Below are positions 8,016-15,876 of a DNA stretch of 64,000 nucleotides, in pieces. Numbering within the stretch: the stretch's first letter is position 1; each line of letters opens with the position of its first letter. The position numbers and the translations under genes are program-made. The stretch is from Candidatus Parachristensenella avicola (GTDB lineage Bacteria; Bacillota; Clostridia; Christensenellales; UMGS416): contig CAJFUN010000009.1 of NCBI GenBank assembly GCA_904420205.1, positions 1 to 64,000 on the forward strand, given 5' to 3'. The notes beneath the pieces were generated by a model. That model made no database searches, was not told the DNA's origin, and saw only the letters and a program-made list of their open reading frames with translations.

Positions 8016-8747
8016 ATGCAAATTAAAAAACTGCTGGTCGAAAAGCTCAAGGATATTCATAATCGCGCGCCGGTCAACATCGCCTTTCTGGGCGATAGCG
8101 TAACCCAGGGCTGCTTTGAAACCTTTACCAACGAGGAAAGGCTGCTGGATGGCAACACCGACTACGAAGCGGTATATCATAACCGCCTGCGCAAGAAGAT
8201 TCAGGCGGCAATCCCTGTGCCGGTTAACATGATTAACGCGGGCAATGGCGGCGGGACCACGCCGCAGGCGCTGGAGCGCATTGAGCGGGATATCTTTAGC
8301 GCAAACCCGGCCCTTACCGTGGTATGCTTGGGGTTGAACGATGCTGTGGGAGGACCCGATAACATCGGAGCTTATGGCGATACGCTGGTGAAAATATTCC
8401 GTAAGCTTAAGACGCGCCCCATGGAAGTCATCATGATGACGCCTAACCGCATGAACGACTACGTATCGCCGTTGCTGCCGGCGGGCAGCAAGCTGGCCAG
8501 GATTGCGGCCGATACCGCTCAGGTGCAAAGCTCCGGGCTAATGGACCGCTATATGCAAGCGGCTCGGGAGGCTGCGGCTAGCGAAGGCGTGCAGCTGGTA
8601 GATGCCTATGCCCGCTGGTGCAAGCTGCACGATGCGGGTGTGGATACCACGGCGCTGCTGGCGAACCATGTGAACCATCCGGTGCGCGAAATGCATCAAC
8701 TCTTTGCAGACGCGCTTTACGAAACCATGTTCTTTCAGGAGGATTGA
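8016..8747 (+). CDS. SGNH/GDSL-family hydrolase
   Basis: A 243-residue hydrolase of the SGNH esterase superfamily, without a signal peptide, so probably cytosolic. Block I is FLGDSVTQG (residues 26-34, nucleophile Ser30). The block II glycine region is INAGNGGGTTP, block III is LGLNDA, and the C-terminal NHVNHPV supplies the likely catalytic His. The start is ATG 8016, with AAAGGAG upstream. Such proteins remove acetyl or other acyl groups from sugars or lipids. Four bases separate it from the GH172 gene, so the two are co-transcribed and a shared glycan substrate is the simplest reading. Confidence 0.88.
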   Translation: MQIKKLLVEKLKDIHNRAPVNIAFLGDSVTQGCFETFTNEERLLDGNTDYEAVYHNRLRKKIQAAIPVPVNMINAGNGGGTTPQALERIERDIFSANPALTVVCLGLNDAVGGPDNIGAYGDTLVKIFRKLKTRPMEVIMMTPNRMNDYVSPLLPAGSKLARIAADTAQVQSSGLMDRYMQAAREAAASEGVQLVDAYARWCKLHDAGVDTTALLANHVNHPVREMHQLFADALYETMFFQED

Positions 8748-8750
8748 CCC

Positions 8751-9848
8751 ATGTTTGACGGATTCGGCATGAACTTGAGCACCCTGAGCCTTTTGTCCAG
8801 CGCAAAGACCTATTCGGTATGCGCGGAAAACCCGACCGGCGAAAAGGGAAAGGGCGGCATGGCTACCGAAGGCTTTTCCAGCTCAGCAGCCCGAGAGCTG
8901 GGGCAGGGTTGGAAGGTTTCGCCCTGCATCGGCGTAGAACCCGGCGAAACGGTGACGCTGGCCGACATTGAAGGGCCGGGCGCCATTCAGCACATGTGGT
9001 TTGCGGATACCACTGGCCGCGATTTTATCCTGCGCATTTATTGGGACGGGCAGGAGCAGCCCTCGGTGCTGACGCCGCTATCGGACTTTTTCGGCGGCGG
9101 ATGGGGCGTAAACCGGGATGACGCCAAGGGCGGCGCTTTCCCCACGATAACGTCCATGCCCGTAGTTATGGCGCCCAATCGCGGGTATAACTGCTTCTGG
9201 GTTATGCCTTTCGCCAGACACTGCCGCATTACCATCGAAAACGTTGGTACAAAACGGGGCGTATGCTTCTATCAGATTACCTATACGCTGACGGAGATTC
9301 CCAAGGATGCGGCCTATTTCCACGCGCATTATCGCCGCGTTGCGCCGCTGCCCTATGGGCAGGACTATGTGATTGCCGACGGGATTCAGGGCAAAGGGCA
9401 GTATGTGGGTGCCTTCCTCTATGTGGGACTGAATAACGCCGGCGGTTGGTGGGGCGAAGGCGAGGTTAAGTTCTTTATGGACGGCGATACGGATTTCCCC
9501 ACCATCTGCGGCACCGGAACGGAAGACTACTTTGGCGGCGCTTATAACTGGGATGTAAACGGGAAATATACCACCTATTCGGCGCCTTTTATGGGCATGT
9601 ATCAGGTCATTCAGCCTGATGGGTTGTATGCCTCGCAGCAGCGTTTTTCCATGTACCGCTGGCACATTATGGACCCGATTCGCTTTGAGCGCGACCTGAA
9701 GGTAACGATCCAGGATCTGGGTTGGAGAAGGGAAGGACGCTATTTGGTCCGCCAGGACGACATGGCATCCGTAGCCTTCTGGTATCAGACGTTGCCCACT
9801 GCGCCGCTGTTGGATTTACCCTGCGTCAATGACCTGGAAGTGATCTAA
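8751..9848 (+). CDS. GH172 / DUF2961 family glycoside hydrolase
   Basis: A 365-residue protein carrying the DUF2961 hallmark: IEGPGAIQHMWF near residues 69-80, the acidic GEGEVKFFMDGD segment and GTGTEDYFGGAYNW. These hold the conserved glutamates expected to act as nucleophile and acid/base. Characterised GH172 members act on alpha-D-fructofuranosides, including difructose anhydride, and on D-arabinofuranosides. No signal peptide is present, so it should act on imported oligosaccharides. AGGAGG lies nine bases before the ATG. It follows an SGNH hydrolase directly. The true substrate cannot be set from sequence. Confidence 0.88.
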   Translation: MFDGFGMNLSTLSLLSSAKTYSVCAENPTGEKGKGGMATEGFSSSAARELGQGWKVSPCIGVEPGETVTLADIEGPGAIQHMWFADTTGRDFILRIYWDGQEQPSVLTPLSDFFGGGWGVNRDDAKGGAFPTITSMPVVMAPNRGYNCFWVMPFARHCRITIENVGTKRGVCFYQITYTLTEIPKDAAYFHAHYRRVAPLPYGQDYVIADGIQGKGQYVGAFLYVGLNNAGGWWGEGEVKFFMDGDTDFPTICGTGTEDYFGGAYNWDVNGKYTTYSAPFMGMYQVIQPDGLYASQQRFSMYRWHIMDPIRFERDLKVTIQDLGWRREGRYLVRQDDMASVAFWYQTLPTAPLLDLPCVNDLEVI

Positions 9849-9881
9849 TCCATAAAATGGTGGATGAATCCCCGGACCATG

Positions 9882-9890
9882 TGGTATGAT
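9882..9890 (+). promoter_or_regulatory. possible extended -10 promoter before the AI-2E permease gene
   Basis: TGGTATGAT is an extended -10. It sits just upstream of the hairpin at 9901-9931, so any transcript starting here would meet that hairpin almost at once. No clear -35 is present. Confidence 0.35.
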
Positions 9891-9900
9891 AGAGAGAAAG

Positions 9901-9931
9901 AGCCCCGGCAAGCCTGCCGGGGGCTTTCTTT
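9901..9931 (+). terminator. terminator after the GH172 gene
   Basis: AGCCCCGGCA pairs with TGCCGGGGGCT (one bulged G) over a 4-base loop, and is followed by TTCTTT, 52 bases after the stop codon. Confidence 0.75.
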
Positions 9932-9976
9932 GCCAGCGGGCGGCGCGGAATGAATCATAGGTGCGGGAGGTATAAC

Positions 9977-11176
9977 GTGAAGTGGAGTAAACAGGATCCC
10001 TACCTGAAAGCGGGGGTCACGGTATTTGTGACGGGCACGGCGCTGATGTGCGTCTACCGGCTCTTTCATTCGGTAGATAATCTGTGGATGTCGATCCAGC
10101 ATACGATAGGGGCCTTTTTCTCCATGATGACCCCTTTTATCATCGCGGTGGTCATCGCTTACCTGCTCAAGCCGGTGCGGGATTTCATAACCAAGGGATT
10201 TAAACGGCTTTTCCCCAAGGTAAGGATCGGCAAGATAAGGGCGGCAGCGCTGACGCTGACCATGCTGCTCTTTCTGGCTGCCGTAGGTACGGCTATCGGC
10301 CTACTGATTCCTGCCATATGGAAAAACCTACTGGACCTGATCTATCAACTGCCGCAATACTTTACGGAGGCGGAAGCGACGCTGCATGAGCTGGTCCAGA
10401 GCATTCCCTGGCTCGGCAACTTCAACCTGGACATGGAGCAGCTGGAGACGCAGCTGTTGGCCTGGCTGCAGGGAATTGTAGACAGCAGCAATCTGGGCCA
10501 GATGGCAGGGCAGGTTGCCGGCCAGGTGGTGGCTACGGTGGGCGGCGTGTTCAGCGCCCTCTTGACCTTTGTACTGTCGCTGGTGCTCTCGATTTATATT
10601 CTAAAGAGCGGGCGGCAGCTGCTGGCCAGCGTGAAGGACGTGATGATCCGCCAATGGGGCGAAACGCGCACGCAAAGGATCGTCAGCCTCTTTCGGGATA
10701 TTGATCAGGTCTTCGGGCAGTATATCGGCGGCAAGATGATGCAGAGCTTTATCATGTTCCTCATGATTCTGCCGCTGTTCCTTCTGCTGGGCGTGGCATA
10801 TGCTCCGCTGATGGCCGCCATCGTAGCGCTGTCCAACCTGATTCCCTATATCGGCCCCTTTATCGGCGGCGCGGTTCCGGTATTCTTTATGCTGCTGATC
10901 CATCCGGTCAAAGCGCTGTTGGTCTTAGGCGCCGTGCTGCTGGTGCAGCAGATCGACAATTACCTGGTGGAGCCGCGATTAATCGGCGACCGGATGGGTA
11001 TGCATCCCTTCTGGGTGATTAGCTGTGTCATCATTGGGGGCGAGTTGTTGGGTGTTTTCGGCATCCTGCTGGCGATTCCTATCGCTGGCGTGTTGCGCAT
11101 CACGGCGAAACGGTATTATGACGCGCGGGATGCGCGCAAGAAAAAGAAACAAGCGGAGGACGGAGATCATACATGA
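9977..11176 (+). CDS. AI-2E family transporter (YtvI/PerM-like membrane protein)
   Basis: A 399-residue polytopic membrane protein. Hydrophobic segments lie near residues 10-30, 40-60 and 75-100, then a soluble amphipathic stretch (about 115-190), then several more helices to residue 385. This is the layout of the PerM/AI-2E exporter superfamily. The C-terminal half has the family feature SNLIPYIGPFIGGAVP and a VEPRLIGDRMGMHP segment. The start is GTG 9977, with GGGAGGT upstream. Bacillus YtvI homologues are linked to sporulation or ion flux; the substrate here is unknown. It overlaps the next start by ATGA, so translation of the two is coupled. Confidence 0.88.
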   Translation: MKWSKQDPYLKAGVTVFVTGTALMCVYRLFHSVDNLWMSIQHTIGAFFSMMTPFIIAVVIAYLLKPVRDFITKGFKRLFPKVRIGKIRAAALTLTMLLFLAAVGTAIGLLIPAIWKNLLDLIYQLPQYFTEAEATLHELVQSIPWLGNFNLDMEQLETQLLAWLQGIVDSSNLGQMAGQVAGQVVATVGGVFSALLTFVLSLVLSIYILKSGRQLLASVKDVMIRQWGETRTQRIVSLFRDIDQVFGQYIGGKMMQSFIMFLMILPLFLLLGVAYAPLMAAIVALSNLIPYIGPFIGGAVPVFFMLLIHPVKALLVLGAVLLVQQIDNYLVEPRLIGDRMGMHPFWVISCVIIGGELLGVFGILLAIPIAGVLRITAKRYYDARDARKKKKQAEDGDHT

Positions 11177-13296
11177 AGCTGGGGCTGGGCATCGATACTG
11201 GCGGCACCTATACCGATGCGGTAATCTACGACTTTGACGGCGGTTCGGCCCTTGCCTGGGGCAAGGCGCCTACCACGAGGGAGAACCTGGCCGACGGCAT
11301 CGCGGCGGCGATGGATACGCTGCCGGGCGACCTGATCCGGCAGGTGGGGCGCGTGGCCCTCTCTACGACGCTGGCAACCAACGCCTGCGTGGAGGGCCGC
11401 GGCGGCCGGTCGAGACTGATCCTGATCGGGTGCCAGCGAAAGATTGTGGAGCGCGTGGGCGCTGAATACGGGCTGCCGCCGGTGCAGGAGATCGTCTTCA
11501 TCGACGGCGGCCATGACCGCCAGGGGCAACCAGTGGCAGAGCCTGACTGGGAGGCGCTGAAGGCGCAGATTGTGGCGCAGGACGGACAATGGGACGCCTA
11601 TGCGGTCGTGGAGATTTGGGGTGCGCGTAATCAGGCTGCGGAGGTAGAGGCCAAGCGGCGGATCATGGCCTGGACCGGCAAACCCGTGGTAGCCGGGCAT
11701 GAAATTACCGGCGAGCTGAACTCCCTGAAACGGGCGGCCAGCGCGCTGCTGAACGCGCGGCTGCTTCCGGTTATCGCTGATTTCCTGCGCGCGGTTGAGG
11801 CGGCGCTCTATGACCGCGGCGTAAACTGCCCGGTTGCGATCGTCCGCGGCGACGGCACGCTGATGACGCGGGCCTTTGCCGCGGTGCGGCCTATTGAGAC
11901 GCTGCTTTGCGGCCCGGCCTCCAGCGTGCTGGGCGGAGCCAGGCTCTCGGGATGCAGCCAAGGCATTGTGGTAGATATGGGCGGAACGACCAGCGATATT
12001 GCCCTGATTCGCGACGGGTTGCCGGTGATGGCCGCCGAGGGCGCGGCGGTAGGCGGATGGCGCACGGGTATTGCCTCCATTGATATTGAGACAGTAGGGC
12101 TGGGCGGGGATAGCCTTGTGCGGCTGGATGAGACCCAGACCGACGGCTTATCCTTGGGCCCCCGTCGGGTAATCCCCTTGGTTACGCTGGCTCATCGGTA
12201 TGATCGGGTTGCTCAAAGGTTGCAGGAGATCCGGCAGCAAAAGCGCCGGCATACGTTGAGCCTGGCAGAGTTCTATGTGCGCCAAGGTATGCCTGGCGAC
12301 ATGACCGAAACGCAAAAGCGGCTGTGGGATGCCCTAGCGCAGGGCCCGCTAAGCGTCCAAGAGCTGGCTGAGCAGGCGCAGGTTTACCTATACCATCTGG
12401 AGCGAGAAATGGAGCCCATGGAGCAGGCGGGATGGGTGATGAAGAGCGGACTGACCCCCACCGATGCGCTGCATGGGCTGGGTCATATGGCGCTGTGGCC
12501 CAGTGAGGCGGCGCGGGATGCGCTGGAAATCATGGCGCTGCAGAGCGGAGAAAGCGGAACGGCGCTGGCGCGGCGCATCTTGGAAGGCGTATCGCGGCGG
12601 CTTCACCGGGCAGTAGCCGGCATGCTGCTGCGGCAGCGGTGGCCGAAGGCCTGCGAGCGCGGGCTATCTCCGCAGATGGAGCTTTGGATTGAGGAGGCCT
12701 TTGCAGAGCGGGGCGCCCCGGCGGAATTTGAGGGGGAAGGCGGCTTTATGCAGGCACGGATTGCCGCCCGCGTGCCGCTGATCGGTGTCGGCGCGCCGAT
12801 TGCGCACTTCCTGCCGGATGTGGCGCAGGCTATGGGCTGCGAGGCTCGTATGGATCCGATGTCGCCGGTGGCCAATGCCATGGGTGCGATTACGGCCGGC
12901 GTTACGGCTCGCGTGGTGCTGAAAGTAAAGCCGGATCAGCAGATTGGCGGCCCCGGCGGCTATCACGTATATGGCGGGGATGAGAAGCCCTGGTTTGCCC
13001 AATATGAGCAGGCCGTCGAATGGGCCTGCCAATGTGCCAAGCGCATGGCCGGAGCGCAGGCGCAGGCGCAAGGGGCCGGACAAGTGCGCTATACTCAGCA
13101 GGTGCGCGAACGGGTCGGCCGCATTACCCCGGCCGAAGATGATCCCCAGCGCCTGGCCCAGTTTAACGGCGGCGTTGTGCCGGAGACAACCTCCCCGGCG
13201 AGCGATGGGATCCTGCTGGAGACGGAGATTATAACCCGGGCGGACGGCCCCATGGACTGGAACCGCCTGAACCCGAGCGCCGGGCTAGGAAATTGA
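11173..13296 (+). CDS. hydantoinase/oxoprolinase A-type protein
   Basis: A 707-residue ATP-dependent amidohydrolase-like protein with the actin/ASKHA fold. The N-terminus has LGIDTGGTYTDAV (phosphate-binding), and the middle has VVDMGGTTSDIALI (second phosphate loop), diagnostic of HyuA/oxoprolinase. Residues about 375-440 look like a winged-helix insertion (TQKRLWDALAQGPLSVQELAE), seen in a Firmicutes subgroup. The C-terminal portion is Ala/Gln-rich. No HyuB partner is adjacent. It overlaps the AI-2E permease stop codon (ATGA). The substrate could be a hydantoin, 5-oxoproline, acetone or something else; sequence alone does not decide. Confidence 0.85.
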   Translation: MKLGLGIDTGGTYTDAVIYDFDGGSALAWGKAPTTRENLADGIAAAMDTLPGDLIRQVGRVALSTTLATNACVEGRGGRSRLILIGCQRKIVERVGAEYGLPPVQEIVFIDGGHDRQGQPVAEPDWEALKAQIVAQDGQWDAYAVVEIWGARNQAAEVEAKRRIMAWTGKPVVAGHEITGELNSLKRAASALLNARLLPVIADFLRAVEAALYDRGVNCPVAIVRGDGTLMTRAFAAVRPIETLLCGPASSVLGGARLSGCSQGIVVDMGGTTSDIALIRDGLPVMAAEGAAVGGWRTGIASIDIETVGLGGDSLVRLDETQTDGLSLGPRRVIPLVTLAHRYDRVAQRLQEIRQQKRRHTLSLAEFYVRQGMPGDMTETQKRLWDALAQGPLSVQELAEQAQVYLYHLEREMEPMEQAGWVMKSGLTPTDALHGLGHMALWPSEAARDALEIMALQSGESGTALARRILEGVSRRLHRAVAGMLLRQRWPKACERGLSPQMELWIEEAFAERGAPAEFEGEGGFMQARIAARVPLIGVGAPIAHFLPDVAQAMGCEARMDPMSPVANAMGAITAGVTARVVLKVKPDQQIGGPGGYHVYGGDEKPWFAQYEQAVEWACQCAKRMAGAQAQAQGAGQVRYTQQVRERVGRITPAEDDPQRLAQFNGGVVPETTSPASDGILLETEIITRADGPMDWNRLNPSAGLGN

Positions 13297-13306
13297 TATG
13301 AAAAAC

Positions 13307-13336
13307 TTGACAATATGCGGTTTATGACCATATAAT
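13307..13336 (+). promoter_or_regulatory. promoter of the Fur-family regulator gene
   Basis: TTGACA (13307-13312) and TATAAT (13331-13336), both perfect consensus, are spaced by 18 bases. Confidence 0.8.
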
Positions 13337-13344
13337 AATCATAT
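13330..13344 (+). promoter_or_regulatory. Fur/PerR-type operator
   Basis: A 7-1-7 dyad, ATATAAT-A-ATCATAT, with six of seven arm positions matching, lies over the -10 element. The layout equals Per/Fur boxes (consensus TTATAATNATTATAA). It predicts autorepression of the downstream Fur-family gene. Confidence 0.6.
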
Positions 13345-13372
13345 CAAATTTGAAACCTTGGAGGGATATGCC

Positions 13373-13783
13373 GTGGATGCTACGACAATCGCACAGCTTT
13401 TGAAGGAGAAGGGGATCCGGCCCACCGCCCAGCGGATCGGCGTGTATGAGAATATTGCGCAGCGCTGCGATCATCCGACGGTGGATATGCTTTACCAAGA
13501 TATGCATCCCACGCATCCCTCCCTGTCAAAAACCACCGTGTACAATACGCTGGATATGCTGGTGCAGGCGGGCCTGGTGCGAACCGTAACCATCAACAGC
13601 AACGAGGCTCGGTTCGATGCGGACACCAGCCTCCATGGGCATTTCCAATGCGCCTGCTGCGGCGAGGTTTCCGACTTCCGCTTACCGGAAGCGCAGCTGA
13701 AAACTGCGGGACTGGAGGGGTACGAAGTAACCACTCAGGACGTGTATTTTACAGGACGCTGCCCCAAATGCAGGAAAAACTGA
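13373..13783 (+). CDS. Fur-family transcriptional regulator (PerR-like)
   Basis: A 136-residue metal-dependent repressor. The N-terminal winged helix has GIRPTAQRIGVYENI and LSKTTVYNTLDMLVQAGLV. The metal-binding region includes HGHFQC. Two CXXC motifs (CACC and, at the C-terminus, CPKC) bind the structural zinc. The start is GTG 13373, with GGAGGG upstream; an in-frame TTG at 13358 would overlap the site. PerR versus Fur or Zur cannot be settled without checking the regulatory-metal ligands, but the operator type and the size favour PerR. It stands alone with its own promoter, operator and terminator. Confidence 0.9.
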   Translation: MDATTIAQLLKEKGIRPTAQRIGVYENIAQRCDHPTVDMLYQDMHPTHPSLSKTTVYNTLDMLVQAGLVRTVTINSNEARFDADTSLHGHFQCACCGEVSDFRLPEAQLKTAGLEGYEVTTQDVYFTGRCPKCRKN

Positions 13784-13834
13784 CAAAAGCCTTCGAGGGA
13801 ATATTTGCCGATATGAGGCGGAACAAGGCGAGGA

Positions 13835-13862
13835 CAGGAAGCAGGCTTGCTTCCTGTTTTTT
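13835..13862 (+). terminator. intrinsic terminator after the Fur-family gene
   Basis: A 9-bp stem (CAGGAAGCA with TGCTTCCTG), 4-base loop, then TTTTTT. Confidence 0.88.
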
Positions 13863-13905
13863 CTTGGCTGCACATAATGTTTGCCAAGCCGGGTATGATT
13901 TGCGC

Positions 13906-13934
13906 TTGCAATACATGGCAAATTGCGGTATGGT
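13906..13934 (+). promoter_or_regulatory. promoter of the beta-hydroxyacid dehydrogenase gene
   Basis: TTGCAA (13906-13911) and TATGGT (13929-13934) are 17 bases apart, 26 bases before the ATG. Confidence 0.55.
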
Positions 13935-13960
13935 GAGAAAAACAAGGGAGGGATCGATAC

Positions 13961-14833
13961 ATGCAGATTGGCTTTATCGGAATTGGCGTGATGGGCGCCG
14001 CTATGGCGAGAAACCTGATGAAGGCGGGACACAGCCTCTATGTATATACCCGCACGGCGAAAAAGGCGGACTCCTTGGTGGCAGAGGGCGCTATCTGGTG
14101 CCCCTCGGTGGCCGCGTGCGCGCAGGATCGGGACGCGGTCATTACGATGGTAGGCTACCCCAAGGATGTGGAAGAAGTTTACTTTGGCGAGGCGGGCATT
14201 CTGGAGCATGCGAAACAAGGCGCCTATGTAATTGATATGACGACAACGGATCCGCTTTTGAGCGTGCGCATCAGCAAGGCGGCCCAAGAAAAGGGGCTTC
14301 ATGCGCTGGATGCGCCGGTATCCGGCGGCGATTCGGGCGCGCGTGCCGGTACGCTGTCCATCATGGTGGGCGGAGAAAAGGAGGATTTCGACGCCTGCCT
14401 GACGCTGCTTTCCGCCATGGGACGCAATATTGTCTACGAGGGAAAGGCCGGCAGCGGCCAGCATACGAAAATGGCCAACCAAATTGCCTTGGGCGGAGCT
14501 ATCGCCGGCGTATGCGAGGCCATAAGCTATGGAAAAGCACATGGATTGGACATCCAGACCATGCTGGACTCGATTGGAGCAGGTGCGGCCGGGAGCTGGC
14601 AGATGAGCAATATGGCCCCGCGCATGCTTAAAGGCGACTTTGCACCGGGATTTTATGTGAAGCACTATATCAAGGATATGGATATTGCCCATACCCAGGC
14701 TGAGGCGGCGGGGCAGCGGCTGCCGGTGCTGGAGCAAGTATTGGCCATGTACCGTGAACTGGCCGACCGGGGCGAAGGGGATCTCGGCACCCAAGCGCTG
14801 CTGCATTATTATGAGGGACGGCAGGAGAGCTAG
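13961..14833 (+). CDS. 3-hydroxyisobutyrate dehydrogenase-family oxidoreductase
   Basis: A 290-residue NAD(P)-dependent beta-hydroxyacid dehydrogenase (GarR/MmsB/GLYR family). The Rossmann motif GFIGIGVMGAAMARNL is at residues 4-19. The substrate-binding motif DAPVSGGDSGARAGTL lies near residues 120-135. The catalytic lysine is in GQHTKMANQ (about residue 171). The enzyme family reduces tartronate semialdehyde or oxidises 3-hydroxyisobutyrate and related acids; which one applies is unclear. A GGGAGG site precedes the ATG. It converges with the PRC-barrel gene, and the two stop codons share the palindrome CTAG at 14830-14833. Confidence 0.9.
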   Translation: MQIGFIGIGVMGAAMARNLMKAGHSLYVYTRTAKKADSLVAEGAIWCPSVAACAQDRDAVITMVGYPKDVEEVYFGEAGILEHAKQGAYVIDMTTTDPLLSVRISKAAQEKGLHALDAPVSGGDSGARAGTLSIMVGGEKEDFDACLTLLSAMGRNIVYEGKAGSGQHTKMANQIALGGAIAGVCEAISYGKAHGLDIQTMLDSIGAGAAGSWQMSNMAPRMLKGDFAPGFYVKHYIKDMDIAHTQAEAAGQRLPVLEQVLAMYRELADRGEGDLGTQALLHYYEGRQES

Positions 14834-15507
14834 GCCTCCTGCGCCGGACGGCTATGGACAGTGAGGGCGACCCGGCGCTGGGCCCGGGTCGCTGCGTCGA
14901 TTAGCGCCTCATCCACCACCTGCCCCTGTTGGGCCAGGATTGTGCCATCGGGCGCTGTCAGCTGCTGGGTGATTACCCGGCCCAGCAGCGGCGACGCAGC
15001 CTCTGAGATGGAAGGCGGTGTAGAAGCCTCGGCGGCACGGGGCAGCGCTTCGGGTTCCTCGGGGCGGGACGGCTGGCTGTGGGACAGGATAACCGCTTCA
15101 GGCCCTACGCAGGCGACGGCAGCCGCCGGCGCAGTAAGACCGGAGGAGAACCGAAGCTGCAGTACGGCGCCGTCCGCATCAAGTTCCGCGTCCAGGCAGC
15201 GGCCGGCAGCGGGTTCCTGGGCCGAAAGCCCCGGTAGCCCCAGCGGAAGCTGATGTATCCAAGCACGCCAGCAAGGCGTATCCGGAGCCAGCGCCTGGCA
15301 GTCTGCCTGGGCGGCTAAAACCGGATTGCCGGGATAAGCGTGACGAAAGGGCAGCGCCAGCAGCGGCCGGCGCATATCGCCGGGACGCAGCACAAGATAA
15401 AGGACGGCCATGCGTCCGTCATCGGCGACCAGCCGGATTATGCGCCCCAGCGATGCGCCGGTATTCAAATCAATTACCTTTTTTCCAAGCCACTCCCTTG
15501 CCCACAT
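14830..15507 (-). CDS. PRC-barrel domain protein
   Basis: A 225-residue protein. Residues 5-80 form a PRC-barrel (GKKVIDLNTGASLGRI at the start), a beta-barrel found in RimM-type and photosynthetic assembly proteins and in the YlmC/YmxH sporulation-associated group. A second segment (about 80-135) may be a degenerate repeat, followed by a Pro/Glu/Ala-rich linker. A C-terminal unit (LLGRVITQQLTAPDGTILAQ) resembles the PDG-containing tail seen in Clostridia homologues. There is no signal peptide or membrane helix. The function is not established. It is preceded on its own strand by an orphan terminator-like hairpin at 15560-15602. Confidence 0.75.
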   Translation of the reverse strand: MWAREWLGKKVIDLNTGASLGRIIRLVADDGRMAVLYLVLRPGDMRRPLLALPFRHAYPGNPVLAAQADCQALAPDTPCWRAWIHQLPLGLPGLSAQEPAAGRCLDAELDADGAVLQLRFSSGLTAPAAAVACVGPEAVILSHSQPSRPEEPEALPRAAEASTPPSISEAASPLLGRVITQQLTAPDGTILAQQGQVVDEALIDAATRAQRRVALTVHSRPAQEA

Positions 15508-15559
15508 GGCGTTCCATACCCCCTTTTTTCATAGCCTATGTGGGGAGCATGCGCGAAAT

Positions 15560-15602
15560 GACCAAAAAGAAAGCGCCCGGAGCCAGGACAGGGCTCCGGG
15601 CG
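15560..15602 (-). terminator. orphan terminator or attenuator upstream of the PRC-barrel gene
   Basis: An 11-bp perfect stem (CGCCCGGAGCC with GGCTCCGGGCG) and 7-base loop is followed on the minus strand by CTTTCTTTTT. No gene precedes it on that strand for several kb, so it may attenuate transcription of the PRC-barrel gene or end a small RNA. Confidence 0.6.
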
Positions 15603-15826
15603 GGGGAGAGGAGAACACGGCGGCCGAGGTGATCCGCCGACAAAGATAGATTGCCCGCAGGACGAAGGAATATACCGGTGGATCCCGCAAATTTTTTGCG
15701 CATGAAACCGATGGGCAACGGACGGATCATGCCGATACGGCTGCAGCTGGGCGCCGGTTTATCAGGAGAGCCGGCCTGCAAGCGGATTTTCCTGCAAAAG
15801 CGGTCGGCTTTTTTCCGGCGGATGGA

Positions 15827-15855
15827 TTGCCACCGCCGTTGGTTTGTTGTACAAT
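15827..15855 (+). promoter_or_regulatory. rsmD-coaD promoter
   Basis: TTGCCA (15827-15832) and TACAAT (15850-15855) are 17 bases apart, about 10 bases before the ribosome site. Confidence 0.7.
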
Positions 15856-15876
15856 AGTACTTCAGGAGGATAAGCA

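Larger units (their letters stand above)
15508..15876. other. intergenic region between PRC-barrel gene and rsmD
   Basis: This 369-base divergent region holds no credible gene. It contains the minus-strand hairpin with T-rich tail at 15560-15602 and the rsmD promoter at 15827-15855. The minus-strand part (15603-15800) could be a leader RNA of the PRC-barrel gene, but no known riboswitch was recognised. Confidence 0.5.

Noticed and set aside
15651-15857. Small frames on both strands between the PRC-barrel gene and rsmD
   Set aside because: No ribosome sites or protein motifs. The plus-strand frame overlaps the rsmD promoter.
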